Assembly: GCF_002220095.1 (NCBI RefSeq)
Contig: NZ_CP022372.1
Location: 3,692,501-3,756,500 of the forward strand
Origin: Bosea sp. AS-1
Lineage (GTDB): Bacteria; Pseudomonadota; Alphaproteobacteria; Rhizobiales; Beijerinckiaceae
Reading direction: 5' to 3'
DNA length: 64,000 bases
The notes below the pieces were generated by a model. The model saw nothing but the letters and a program-made list of their open reading frames with translations, searched no databases and was not told where the DNA came from. Shown piece by piece: positions 17,968 to 26,750 of the stretch; position 1 is the first letter of the stretch, and each line of letters begins with the position of its first letter. A program made the translations under genes and the position numbers.

Positions 17968-19461
17968 ATGACCGCTTATTCCGATCTCGCCAGCCATTTC
18001 GGCCGCATCGCCGCCCTGTCCAATGCCGTTGGCATTCTGCAATGGGATTCCGATGTGATGATGCCGAAGGGAGCAGCCGAAACCCGGGCCGAGAGCATGG
18101 CGCTGCTGCATGTGCTGCGCCACGGCATGGTGACGGACCCACGCATCGGCGACTGGCTGGCCGGCGCCGAGGCGGATCAGTCGCTCGGCGCCTGGGAAAA
18201 GGCCAACCTCCGCGAGATCCGGCGGATCTGGACGGTCGACACCGCCTTGCCGACCGAGCTGGTGGAAGCATCGAGCAAGGCGATCTCGGCTTGCGAGATG
18301 CGCTGGCGGCAGGCGCGGGCGGATTCCGATTTCGCTGGGCTGCTGCCCTATCTCACCGAAGTGCTGAACCTGCAGCGCCAGATCGGACAGGCGAAGGGCG
18401 ATAAGCTCGGGCTTTCTCCCTATGACGCCCTGCTCAATGACTATGAGCCCGGGGGCCACGCGGCACGGATCGACGCGCTGTTCGACGACCTTGCCGCCTT
18501 CCTGCCCGGTTTCACCCAGGAAGCGATGGCGGTGCAGGCACGTCGGCCGGCGCTGGAGCCGCTGGAAGGCCCCTTCCCCACCGAGACCCAGCGGGCCTTG
18601 GGCCTGCGGCTGATGGCAGCGTTGGGCTATGATTTCGAACGCGGCCGGCTCGACATCTCGACGCATCCATTCTGCGGCGGCGCCGACAACGATGTGCGCA
18701 TCACCACCCGCTATGACGAGGCCGACTTCACCAAGGCGCTGATGGGCGTACTCCACGAGACGGGCCATGCACTCTACGAGCAGGGCCGGCCTCAGGCGTA
18801 CCTCAACCAGCCGGTCGGTGCCGCGCGCGGCATGAGCCTGCATGAGAGCCAGTCGCTGCTGATGGAGATGCAGGCCTGCCGCTCGCGCGAGTTCCTCGCC
18901 TTCGCCACGCCGCTGATGCGCGAGGCCTTTGGTGGTGCCGGACCGGCATGGGAGCCAGAGGCGATGTGGCGTCGCTACACCCGCGTCGAACCCGGCTTCA
19001 TCCGCGTCGATGCCGACGAGGTGACATATCCGGCCCACATTATCCTGCGCTACCGGCTGGAAAAGGCGTTGATCGCCGGCGAGATGGCGCTCGTCGATCT
19101 GCCCACGGCCTGGAACGAAGGCATGAAGACGCTGCTCGGTGTCACGGTGCCGAACGATCGGCTGGGCTGCCTTCAGGACATCCACTGGCCCTCAGGCGGC
19201 TGGGGTTATTTCCCGACCTATACGCTCGGCGCCATGACTGCGGCCCAGATCTTCGACGCCGCCTGTCAGGCCGATCCAGGCATCCTGCCCGGCATCGGCA
19301 AGGGCGATTTCATTCCGCTGGTCACCTGGCTGCGCGCCAACATCCATGGGAAAGGCTCGCTGCTTTCCACCGACGACCTGCTGACGGAAGCGACCGGCAG
19401 GCCGCTCGACGCCGCCGTGTTCAAGGCGCACCTGCACCGGCGCTATCTCGAAGAAGCATGA
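17968..19461 (+). CDS. M32-family carboxypeptidase (Taq-type)
   Basis: A 497-residue metallocarboxypeptidase. The zinc site HETGH is at residues 263-267 (GVLHETGHALYEQGRP), followed by the family motif LHESQSLLMEMQACRS that supplies the third zinc ligand, and by TYPAHIILRYRLEKALIAGEM. It begins YSDLASHFGRIAALSNAVGILQWDSDVMMPKGAAETRAE, a typical M32 N-terminus. These cytosolic enzymes remove C-terminal amino acids from peptides. Length is normal for the family. Confidence 0.95.
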   Translation: MTAYSDLASHFGRIAALSNAVGILQWDSDVMMPKGAAETRAESMALLHVLRHGMVTDPRIGDWLAGAEADQSLGAWEKANLREIRRIWTVDTALPTELVEASSKAISACEMRWRQARADSDFAGLLPYLTEVLNLQRQIGQAKGDKLGLSPYDALLNDYEPGGHAARIDALFDDLAAFLPGFTQEAMAVQARRPALEPLEGPFPTETQRALGLRLMAALGYDFERGRLDISTHPFCGGADNDVRITTRYDEADFTKALMGVLHETGHALYEQGRPQAYLNQPVGAARGMSLHESQSLLMEMQACRSREFLAFATPLMREAFGGAGPAWEPEAMWRRYTRVEPGFIRVDADEVTYPAHIILRYRLEKALIAGEMALVDLPTAWNEGMKTLLGVTVPNDRLGCLQDIHWPSGGWGYFPTYTLGAMTAAQIFDAACQADPGILPGIGKGDFIPLVTWLRANIHGKGSLLSTDDLLTEATGRPLDAAVFKAHLHRRYLEEA

Positions 19462-19598
19462 CGCCTTCCGATTAAACTTATTCAAAACAAAGACTTAGAC
19501 CTTCACCCCGCGCCGGGCCGCCATGCCGCTTTCGGGCTTGCGTCCCGGCGCCGAAGGCCTGATGTCGGGAGCGACGTTCCCTGCCAAGGTGGCCGACC

Positions 19599-19913
19599 AT
19601 GACCGAGACCAAACCAGCTCCCCGCATCGCCATCACCTATTGCTCGATGTGCAACTGGATGCTGCGCTCCGCCTGGCTCGGGCAGGAATTGCTCTCGACC
19701 TTCGGGCAGGATCTCGGCGAGGTGGCGCTGATCCCGCGCACCGGCGGGATCTTCCAGATCCACTATGACGGCGAGTTGATCTGGGACCGCAAGACCGATG
19801 GCGGCTTCCCGGATTCGAAAGTGCTGAAGCAGCGCGTGCGCGACCGGCTCGACCCCGAGCGCAGCCTCGGCCATGTCGATGGCCATTCGATGTCGGCGGA
19901 AGCCGAGAGCTGA
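19599..19913 (+). CDS. SelT/SelW/SelH-family (Rdx) thioredoxin-like protein
   Basis: A 104-residue protein with the Rdx-family motif YCSMCNWMLRSAWLGQELL; the CxxC cysteines are both encoded by ordinary Cys codons, so this is the cysteine form and not a selenoprotein. The rest (EVALIPRTGGIFQIHYDGELIWDRKTDGGFPDSKVLKQRVRD) matches the short SelW-like fold. Bacterial members are uncharacterised and presumed to be thiol redox proteins. About 137 bases separate it from the M32 gene; its stop is followed by a degenerate repeat element. Confidence 0.88.
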   Translation: MTETKPAPRIAITYCSMCNWMLRSAWLGQELLSTFGQDLGEVALIPRTGGIFQIHYDGELIWDRKTDGGFPDSKVLKQRVRDRLDPERSLGHVDGHSMSAEAES

Positions 19914-19959
19914 GCAGCCTGGTCTCAGCTCTATCCGGGCGAACCGCGATAGCAGCGCC

Positions 19960-19973
19960 GATCCGGGATGACC
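19960..19973. repeat. Half copy of the lysC-downstream palindromic repeat
   Basis: GATCCGGGATGACC matches positions 6737-6750, the right arm of the hairpin after lysC. The left arm is not conserved here. It lies between the convergent SelW-like gene and thiE. Confidence 0.4.
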
Positions 19974-19977
19974 GCGT

Positions 19978-20595
19978 TCAAGCGACTGGCGCGAGATGCT
20001 TGCGCGTCGCCGCGACCCAGGCTTTCAGCCTGCCTTCGGGGTCGGCATTGAGCGTGATGTCCGTCACAGCCGCAACGATGTCGGCGCCGGCCTCGAAGAC
20101 GCCAGGGGCACGCTCCAGCGAGATGCCACCGATGCCGACCAGCGGCAGGGCACCGATGCGACGCTTCCACTCGGTCAACCGCTCCAGCCCCTGCGGGCCG
20201 AAGCGCATCTGCTTCAGGATCGTCGGATAGACAGGCCCGAGCGCGACATAGTCCGGTTCCGTCGCCAGAGCGCGTTCCAGCTCGGCCTCGTCATGGCTGC
20301 TGACGCCCAGCTTCAGCCCGGCCTTGCGGATCGCGTCGAGATCGGCAGTGTCCAGATCCTCCTGGCCGAGATGCAGCCAGTCGCAGCCCTCTTCGATCGC
20401 AAGTTTCCAGTAGTCGTTGACGACGAGTACGCAGCTGGTCTCGGCGCAAAGCCTTTTGGCGTGGGCGATCTCCCGCGCGACTTCGGTCTCGGGCCGGTCC
20501 TTCACCCGTAGCTGCACCAGCTTCATGCCGAGCGGCAGCATGCGTGCGATCCAGTCGGCGCTGTCGAAGATGGGATAGAACGGATCGAGCTTCAT
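19978..20595 (-). CDS. thiE: Thiamine phosphate synthase
   Basis: A 205-residue TIM-barrel protein that joins the thiazole and pyrimidine phosphates to make thiamine monophosphate. Diagnostic segments are [67 protein letters not shown] and [28 protein letters not shown]. It overlaps the thiG stop region by four bases and is the last gene of the riboswitch-controlled operon. Confidence 0.93.
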   Translation of the reverse strand: MKLDPFYPIFDSADWIARMLPLGMKLVQLRVKDRPETEVAREIAHAKRLCAETSCVLVVNDYWKLAIEEGCDWLHLGQEDLDTADLDAIRKAGLKLGVSSHDEAELERALATEPDYVALGPVYPTILKQMRFGPQGLERLTEWKRRIGALPLVGIGGISLERAPGVFEAGADIVAAVTDITLNADPEGRLKAWVAATRKHLAPVA

Positions 20596-21365
20596 GCCAG
20601 AAAAGCCTTGCCCATGACGGGGGTGGAAGGAGCGGCCATATCGCGCACCTCGATCGGCTGCGCGGCGAAGGCGAGCCGGCCGGCGCGGATGGCGAGCGCG
20701 AAAGCCTCCGCCATGCCGGCCGGATCGCCAGCCTTGGCGACGGCGGTGTTGAGCAGGATGCCGTCATAGCCCATCTCCATCGCCTGTGCGGCGTGGGAGG
20801 GCAGACCGATGCCGGCATCGACGACGAGCGGAATATCCGGAAAATGCTGGCGCATGGTGCGCAGGCCGTAAGGATTGTTGAGGCCGCGCCCCGAGCCGAT
20901 CGGCGCGCCCCAGGGCATCAGCACCTCGCAGCCGGCATCAAGAAGGCGCCCGCCCACGACGATATCCTCGGTCGTATAGGGGAAGACCTTGAAGCCATCG
21001 TCGGACAGAATACGCGCCGCTTCGACCAGCCCGATCACGTCCGGCTGCAGCGTGTCGTCCTCACCGATGACCTCGAGCTTGATCCAGTCGGTGCCGAAGA
21101 CCTCGCGTGCCATCTGCGCGGTGGTGACGGCTTCCTTCACCGTATGGCAGCCGGCGGTGTTGGGCAGCACCTTGACGCCGAGCTCGCGGATCAGCGTCCA
21201 GAAGGCCTGCCCCGCCGCCCCGCCTGCCGCTTCCCGGCGCAGCGATACGGTGACGATCTCGGCACCCGAACGTTTCACAGCCTCGGCGAGGATCGCCGGT
21301 GAGGGATACTGCGCCGTGCCGAGGAAGAGCGGGTTTTCCGGCGTGAAGCCATAGAAGGATGCCAT
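20592..21365 (-). CDS. thiG: Thiazole synthase
   Basis: A 257-residue TIM-barrel enzyme that builds the thiazole ring from deoxyxylulose phosphate, dehydroglycine and ThiS thiocarboxylate. The Schiff-base lysine is Lys96 in [19 protein letters not shown]. The phosphate-binding segments [23 protein letters not shown] and [13 protein letters not shown] are intact. The start ATG 21365 lies one base from the thiS stop codon. Because ThiO is encoded upstream, dehydroglycine is made by glycine oxidation rather than by ThiH. Confidence 0.96.
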   Translation of the reverse strand: MASFYGFTPENPLFLGTAQYPSPAILAEAVKRSGAEIVTVSLRREAAGGAAGQAFWTLIRELGVKVLPNTAGCHTVKEAVTTAQMAREVFGTDWIKLEVIGEDDTLQPDVIGLVEAARILSDDGFKVFPYTTEDIVVGGRLLDAGCEVLMPWGAPIGSGRGLNNPYGLRTMRQHFPDIPLVVDAGIGLPSHAAQAMEMGYDGILLNTAVAKAGDPAGMAEAFALAIRAGRLAFAAQPIEVRDMAAPSTPVMGKAFLA

Positions 21366-21366
21366 C

Positions 21367-21564
21367 TCAGCCTCCCTGCATCGGAGCGACAACCTCGATG
21401 CGGTCGCCATCGTTCAGGTTGAGCTCGGTGCGCTTCCGGGCTGGGACGAACTCGCCATTTACCGCGGTGGCGACAATCTTGCCGGCGTAGCCAAGCTCGG
21501 CCAGCGCCTCGGCCAGCGTCTTGGCCGCAATTTCCTGCGGCGCGCCGTTAAGCAGCAAGGTCAT
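21367..21564 (-). CDS. thiS: Sulfur carrier protein ThiS
   Basis: A 65-residue ubiquitin-like protein ([24 protein letters not shown]...) ending in the Gly-Gly that is adenylated and thiocarboxylated to carry sulfur to ThiG. The ATG at 21564 overlaps the end of thiO and gives the normal ThiS N-terminus; an upstream in-frame ATG would add 13 non-family residues. Confidence 0.94.
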   Translation of the reverse strand: MTLLLNGAPQEIAAKTLAEALAELGYAGKIVATAVNGEFVPARKRTELNLNDGDRIEVVAPMQGG

Positions 21565-22573
21565 GCAGCATCTCCGGTCTGGAATTCGGGTGGAGCACGG
21601 CATCCGCCGCCATCCGCGCCATGGCGGGGCTGAGCAGGAAACCGTGGCGATAGAGCCCGTTGACGTGAATCACCCTGCCCCGGCGCATCAGCCGCGGCAG
21701 GTTGTCGGGAAAGGCAGGGCGTGCATCGGTGCCGATCTCGACGATCTCGGCCTCGGCGAAGGCCGGATGCAGCGCATAAGCCGCGCCGAGCAATTCAAGC
21801 ATCGAGCGCGCCGAGATGCGCCGGCGCGCCTCGCTCTCGATCATGGTCGCGCCAACCATGAAATGCCCATCGGCACGCGGCACGATATAGAGCGGAATGC
21901 GCGGGTGCAGCAGCCGGATCGGCCGCGTCAGCGCAATCTCGTCGCTCTTCAGGATCAGCATTTCCCCTTTGACGCCGCGGAGCTCGGGCAGGGCATCACG
22001 GGCGGCGAGCCCTCGACAATCGAGAACGACCTCGGCGTCGAGATTCGCCGGCTCGACCGTGCTGTTGAAATGAATGACCCCGCCGCTCGCGAGAACCTTG
22101 CCGGCGAGCGCTACAATGACGTTGCGTGGATCGAGATGGGCCTCCTCGCCAAAGAACAGCCCGCGTGAGAAACGCCCGCCAAGATCAGGCTCCAGCCGCG
22201 CGATGGCCTCGCCGTCGACCTCCGCGCAATGGCTGGTGCGCTGGCCGAAGCGACGCAACTCCGAGCGGTCCCGGCTCGGTGCGACGACGAGCGTGCCCTG
22301 CCGTACGACCTCATCGGTGTGCCGCTCCCACCAGCCGACCGCCTCCTGCCCGAGCCGCACGACCGGTTCCTCGGCGCTCTCTCCCTCGCACCAGGGTGCG
22401 AGCATGCCACCGGCATACCAGGAACAGGCTTCGTCACCAATGTGGGAGCCGCGCTCGTAGAGCTCGACAGCCGCGCCTCTGTCGAGCAGCTCGACGGCAC
22501 AGGCAAGGCCGACGACGCCGGCCCCGACGATCGCGACGATCCGCTCCCCAGACAGGCCCGATGAAATGGCCAT
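21548..22573 (-). CDS. thiO: Glycine oxidase ThiO
   Basis: A 341-residue FAD-dependent amine oxidase of the DAO fold. The dinucleotide-binding motif IVAIVGAGVVGLACAVELLDRGAAVELYERG is at the N-terminus, and the substrate/FAD segments GRVIHVNGLYRHGFLLSPAMARMAADAVL close the protein. It oxidises glycine to iminoacetate for thiazole formation. ATG 22573 is chosen because the 28-residue upstream extension runs into the TPP riboswitch. It is the first gene of thiO-thiS-thiG-thiE. Confidence 0.93.
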   Translation of the reverse strand: MAISSGLSGERIVAIVGAGVVGLACAVELLDRGAAVELYERGSHIGDEACSWYAGGMLAPWCEGESAEEPVVRLGQEAVGWWERHTDEVVRQGTLVVAPSRDRSELRRFGQRTSHCAEVDGEAIARLEPDLGGRFSRGLFFGEEAHLDPRNVIVALAGKVLASGGVIHFNSTVEPANLDAEVVLDCRGLAARDALPELRGVKGEMLILKSDEIALTRPIRLLHPRIPLYIVPRADGHFMVGATMIESEARRRISARSMLELLGAAYALHPAFAEAEIVEIGTDARPAFPDNLPRLMRRGRVIHVNGLYRHGFLLSPAMARMAADAVLHPNSRPEMLHDLAA

Positions 22574-22639
22574 GCATTGCCTCTGCTTGCGGGAAGGCAA
22601 CGGCCAAAGGCGCGATGCAGAGAACTGCGAGCCGAAGAC

Positions 22640-22724
22640 CGTTCCCTTCGCCGGCATTACCCGGATCAGGTTCGATGGGTTGGCGCGATCCCGCCCCTCT
22701 CAGCCTTTCGGCACCCCAACGGAC
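22640..22724 (-). ncRNA. TPP riboswitch (THI element) of the thi operon
   Basis: On the reverse strand the conserved blocks of the thiamine pyrophosphate aptamer occur in order: GGGGTGCC and GGCTGAGAGGGG near 22721-22688, then ACCTGATCCGGGTAATGCCG near 22671-22652, closing with GCGAAGGGAA at 22651-22642. It precedes thiO by about 70 bases. In proteobacteria these elements usually block translation initiation or cause termination when TPP is bound. Confidence 0.95.
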
Positions 22725-22971
22725 CGTTTCAATCTAGTGACCCAGGCTCCAGAGAGCAAGACGAGCCAGAACGGAACCGGGCCACCGATTATGTCACCGC
22801 GGCCGAGCACTCCCTTACCAAGGGAGTGCTCTATTCGCCGGAGCAGCGCGTAGCTGCTTGCGGATCAGACGAAGTTTCCTCGCCTCGACCGCCTTGCGGA
22901 ATTATCCTTGGTGCAAAGTGACAGGCGAGGCTTGTCAAACGGCTTCCCGATCGGGCATAGAGCCTTTCGCT

Positions 22972-23062
22972 GGAGACGTGGCCGAGAGGCTGAAGGCACT
23001 CGTTTGCTAAATGAGCATACCCCACAAGGGTATCGAGGGTTCGAATCCCTCCGTCTCCGCCA
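22972..23062 (+). tRNA. tRNA-Ser (anticodon GCU), 3' CCA encoded
   Basis: Acceptor arm GGAGACG (22972-22978) pairs with CGTCTCC (23052-23058). The D-arm GTGGCCGAGAGGCTGAAGGC, anticodon loop TTGCTAA (anticodon GCT), a long variable arm typical of class II tRNAs, and the T-arm GGTTCGAATCC are all present, followed by discriminator G and an encoded CCA at 23060-23062. It decodes AGC/AGU. Confidence 0.97.
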
Positions 23063-23174
23063 CTTTCCCGCCCTGCGAAACAAGCGCTTGGAGAACGCCT
23101 CCTACTTGTAGTCCGCGGGTAAGATCGAGATCCCCTCACCCCGAAACGCGACTTGCTGGCTTTCCAGGCGCTGC

Positions 23175-25658
23175 TCAGCTCCGCTGCAGGAGGCGGGCAC
23201 GCTGGCGGAAGTCGGGCCAGACGTCTTCCAGCTTTGCGTCGGCGAGCCTTGCGACCGTGAAGCTGTCCGGTTCGGTGTCCTCGATCACGTCCCAGGAGAT
23301 CGGCATCGCCACGGTGGCGCCCGGGCGGGCTCGCGTGGAATAGGGAGCGATGGCCGTGGCTCCGCGACCGTTGCGCAAATAGTCGATGAAGATGCGTCCC
23401 TTGCGCGCTTTCATCGACAGGGTTGCCGTGAAACGCTTCGGCTCGGCCTGCTCCATCGCCTTGGCAAAGTCGCGGGCAAAGCTCCTGACTTGCGCCCAGT
23501 CGGCCTTCGGCTTCAGCGGCACGACGACGTGGAAGCCCTTTCCGCCCGAGGTCTTGAGGAAGCTGGTGAACCCCAGATCCGTCAGACGGTCGCGCACGGC
23601 GAGCGTGGCGCTGCGCAGCTCCGAAAGACCGATGCCCTTGTCGGGGTCCATGTCGAAGATGATCTGGTCAGGCGTCTCGATCGCCTCCAGCGTCGCACCC
23701 CAGACATGGATCTCGACGGTGCCGAGCTGCACCAGCGCGGCGAGCCCGTCGAAATCGCTGATGGTGAGAAGCTCCTCCCCGTCGCTGTCGCGATGGGTTT
23801 CGACCGCGTCATGCATGCCGGCTGAAGCGTGCTTCTGGAAGAAGCGCTGCCCTTCGATGCCGTCCGGCGCGCGCAACAGGCTGAGCGGCCGCCCCAGCAC
23901 GAAGTCTCTCATCAGCGGCCAGACATGAGCGTAATAGTCGAGCAATCCTTGCTTGGTCAGGCCGGTATCGGGCCAGAGGAGCTTGTCGGGGTTGCTGAGC
24001 TTCACATCCGTCATGACGGTCCGTACCCGATCGCGTTTCACAGGCGCCTTCCGCGGCTCCGCCTCGTCCTTCGCAGGAGCCGGTTGCTCAGCCTGCACCT
24101 CCCCGGCTGGCTTGTCCTCTCTCAGGCCAAGGAAAGAAGCGTGGCGCAGCGTTTTCGACGCGGTCCAGGCGCGAAACTCGACCTCCGCGACGAGCTCCGG
24201 CTTGACCCAGACGACACCGCGTTCGCGGGCCGCCTCCCCTGTCAACGGAGAAGCGTCCGTCTTTAGCCGGTCCAGCCGCGCTTTCAGAGCCGCTGCCGAC
24301 CTCTGCGTGAATCCCGTGCCGACCCGGCCCGCCGGCTTGAGCGTGCCATTCTCGTAGTAGCTCGCCAGAATCGAGCGCAGCGTCCGGCCTGATGCTGCCG
24401 AGGGCACGTAACCAGCGATCACGAATTCCTGGCGCATGGTGCATTTGGACTTGATCCAGTCTCGCCCTCGCCCGCTCCGGTAGGGCGCATCGCGACGCTT
24501 CGAGATGACGCCCTCGAGGCCGATGCGGCAGACATGGCGCAGCATCGTCGCACCAGGCTCGATGAAATGCTCGCTGAAGCGTAGCGGTCCCGTTTCAGGC
24601 GCTGACTGCAGCAAGGCTTCCAGCCGCTCCTTGCGGGCAAGCAACGGGTCGGACCGAAGATCCTCGCCGTCGAGATAGAGCAGATCGAAGGCGAAGAAGA
24701 CGAGATCCTCGACCTTGCCGTCGGACAGGGCAGCCTGCAGCGCCGAGAAGGACGAGCCTGTCCCGGAGAGGGCCACGATCTCTCCATCGATCAAGGCAGC
24801 CTCGCATGGCAAAGCCGCCAGCGCCGCGATCAATTTCTTGCCGAAGCGCTCCGTCCAGTCGTGACCGGAGCGCGTCAGCAGCTTCACCGCTCCGCCGGAG
24901 ACATGGGCTTGCAGGCGATATCCGTCGAACTTGACCTCGTGCAGCCAGTTCTCGCCCTCCGGCGGCCTGGCCTGCAGGGTCGCTAGGCAGGGCTCGACGA
25001 AGGCAGGCATGGTGTCGGCTACAGGCCTTGTCCGCGGCGGCTTCGCCTGCCTCGGCTTCCGGGCAACCTGCTTGGCGCCGCTCTGATCGACTTTCCCGAC
25101 ATCCTCGATACCGACACCCGATTTCACAGAGTTCGGCTCGGTTTCAAGAATGTCCTCATCGCGCCTGGCCGCGGCGTCGTCCGCCTTGATCAGGAGCCAG
25201 TTGTCGCGCTTCTCGCCGCGTCGTGGCTTCATCCTGACGAGGTGCCATTTGCCGGTGAGCTTGTGCCCTTCCAGCGTGAAGACCAGATGCCCCTTCTTCA
25301 TGCCGGCCGCCGGATCGCCCTCCGGCAGCCATTTGCCCTCGTCCCAGACGATCACCGCGCCGGCTCCGTATTGCCCTTCGGGAATCGTGCCCTCGAAGGC
25401 GCCGTACTCCAGCGGGTGGTCCTCGACATGGACAGCGAGGCGCTTGTCGTCTGGATCGAGGCTTGGGCCCCGCGTGACGGCCCAGGACCAGAGCACGCCG
25501 TCATGCTCGAGCCGCAGATCGTAATGCAGCCGTCGCGCCGCGTGCTTGTGGATGACGAAGATTCCACCCCTATCGGCACGGCGCCGCGCCTTGGCACCCT
25601 GCGGCTCCCGGGTCTGGCTGAAATCGCGCTTGGCACGATAGAGGTCGAGGCTGGACAT
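23175..25658 (-). CDS. ligD: DNA ligase D (phosphoesterase-ligase-polymerase)
   Basis: An 827-residue three-domain NHEJ enzyme. Residues about 30-165 form the 3'-phosphoesterase domain (HKHAARRLHYDLRLEHDGVLWSWAV, DHPLEYGAFEGTIPEGQYGAG). The ATP-dependent ligase domain has the nucleotidyl lysine Lys243 in EVKFDGYR, and GLEGVISKRRDAPYRSGR. After a linker (residues about 500-550) comes the primase-type polymerase domain with catalytic aspartates in FDMDPD (Asp669, Asp671) and TSGGKGFHVVVPL. It repairs double-strand breaks with Ku. The domain order PE-LIG-POL is complete and ku is next door. Confidence 0.97.
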   Translation of the reverse strand: MSSLDLYRAKRDFSQTREPQGAKARRRADRGGIFVIHKHAARRLHYDLRLEHDGVLWSWAVTRGPSLDPDDKRLAVHVEDHPLEYGAFEGTIPEGQYGAGAVIVWDEGKWLPEGDPAAGMKKGHLVFTLEGHKLTGKWHLVRMKPRRGEKRDNWLLIKADDAAARRDEDILETEPNSVKSGVGIEDVGKVDQSGAKQVARKPRQAKPPRTRPVADTMPAFVEPCLATLQARPPEGENWLHEVKFDGYRLQAHVSGGAVKLLTRSGHDWTERFGKKLIAALAALPCEAALIDGEIVALSGTGSSFSALQAALSDGKVEDLVFFAFDLLYLDGEDLRSDPLLARKERLEALLQSAPETGPLRFSEHFIEPGATMLRHVCRIGLEGVISKRRDAPYRSGRGRDWIKSKCTMRQEFVIAGYVPSAASGRTLRSILASYYENGTLKPAGRVGTGFTQRSAAALKARLDRLKTDASPLTGEAARERGVVWVKPELVAEVEFRAWTASKTLRHASFLGLREDKPAGEVQAEQPAPAKDEAEPRKAPVKRDRVRTVMTDVKLSNPDKLLWPDTGLTKQGLLDYYAHVWPLMRDFVLGRPLSLLRAPDGIEGQRFFQKHASAGMHDAVETHRDSDGEELLTISDFDGLAALVQLGTVEIHVWGATLEAIETPDQIIFDMDPDKGIGLSELRSATLAVRDRLTDLGFTSFLKTSGGKGFHVVVPLKPKADWAQVRSFARDFAKAMEQAEPKRFTATLSMKARKGRIFIDYLRNGRGATAIAPYSTRARPGATVAMPISWDVIEDTEPDSFTVARLADAKLEDVWPDFRQRARLLQRS

Positions 25659-25685
25659 CGACGGGTCCCTTCCGGTCGACGGGGG

Positions 25686-26543
25686 TCAGGCGCTCTTCTT
25701 GGCCTTTTCCATCGTTTTCGCTGCCTTCTTGCGAGGCTTGCGGGCGGTCGCAGGTGCGGCCTCCTCCTCCCCGGTGAGGCTCTTCTTCAGCGCGTCGAAC
25801 AGGTTGACGACATTGGCCGGCCGGTCCGGCGTCCGCACGACCGGCGGCTTGCGGCCCTCCTGCTTGGCCTGGATCAGCGCAAGCAGCGCATCCTCGTAAC
25901 GGTCCTCGAAATCCGACGGATCGAAGGGCGCGAGCTTCTTGTCGATGATGTGGGTGGCGAGGGACACCAGCTCCGGGTCGAGCTTGCCTGACGACAGCCC
26001 CTCGAAAACCTCCTGGGGTTTGCGCACCATCTTGTCATAGCGCAGCGTCGTCAGCAGCAGCCCCTTGTCGAAGGGCTCGATCATCACGGGCCGCTCGCGC
26101 CGGTAGAGCACGATGCGGGCGACGCCGGCCTTGCGCTCCTTCGCCATGGCCGCGCGGATGACCGCGAAAGCCTCCTCCGAAACCTCGTCGGCCGGCGTCA
26201 CATAGTAGGGCGCATCGAAATAGATCGGCGGGATATCGGCGCGATCGACGAAGGACTCGACCGACAGCGTATGCGAGGACTCGACTTGTACGGCGTCGAT
26301 CTCGTCCTCTTCCACGAGGAGATATTCATCGTCGCCGACTTCGTAGCCCTTGACCTCATCCTCGTCATCGACCGGCTTGCCGGTGACGCTGTCGATATAT
26401 TGCCGCCGGACCGTATGGCCGGTCTTGCGATTAATAATGCGGAAGGAAACCTTTTCGCTGCGATCCGTCGCGCTGGTCAGCTCGATCGCGCAGGAGACCA
26501 GCGAGAGTTTGAGATAACCCTTCCAGACCGGACGCGGAGCCAT
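25686..26543 (-). CDS. ku: Non-homologous end-joining protein Ku
   Basis: A 285-residue bacterial Ku homodimer subunit that binds DNA ends and recruits LigD. It starts PVWKGYLKLSLVSCAIELTSATD, has the core PIYFDAPYYVTPADEVSEEAFAVIRAAMAKERKAGVARIVLYRRERPVMIEP, and ends in a lysine-rich tail (ATARKPRKKAAKTMEKAKKSA) typical of Ku C-termini that contact DNA. ATG 26543 is preferred over an upstream in-frame start at 26615, whose 24 extra residues are not conserved. ligD lies 27 bases downstream on the same strand. Confidence 0.96.
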   Translation of the reverse strand: MAPRPVWKGYLKLSLVSCAIELTSATDRSEKVSFRIINRKTGHTVRRQYIDSVTGKPVDDEDEVKGYEVGDDEYLLVEEDEIDAVQVESSHTLSVESFVDRADIPPIYFDAPYYVTPADEVSEEAFAVIRAAMAKERKAGVARIVLYRRERPVMIEPFDKGLLLTTLRYDKMVRKPQEVFEGLSSGKLDPELVSLATHIIDKKLAPFDPSDFEDRYEDALLALIQAKQEGRKPPVVRTPDRPANVVNLFDALKKSLTGEEEAAPATARKPRKKAAKTMEKAKKSA

Positions 26544-26750
26544 GACGCAACCTCTTCGCTCGCACACGCGCCCCGGTTTCGGGCCTAGCGGGACAGCCAC
26601 CCGCTGCAGCCGCAATTCCGGGGCTTTCCTTCAAACGGCACGAGGACGAAGCTGGTTCCAGCCTTCGTGTGCGAAGCGGCTACCGCACACGGCGCTGCGG
26701 GCTCGCTTCATTGTGGGCGCGCCACCTTACAGCGGCCCGGAGGCAGTCTC

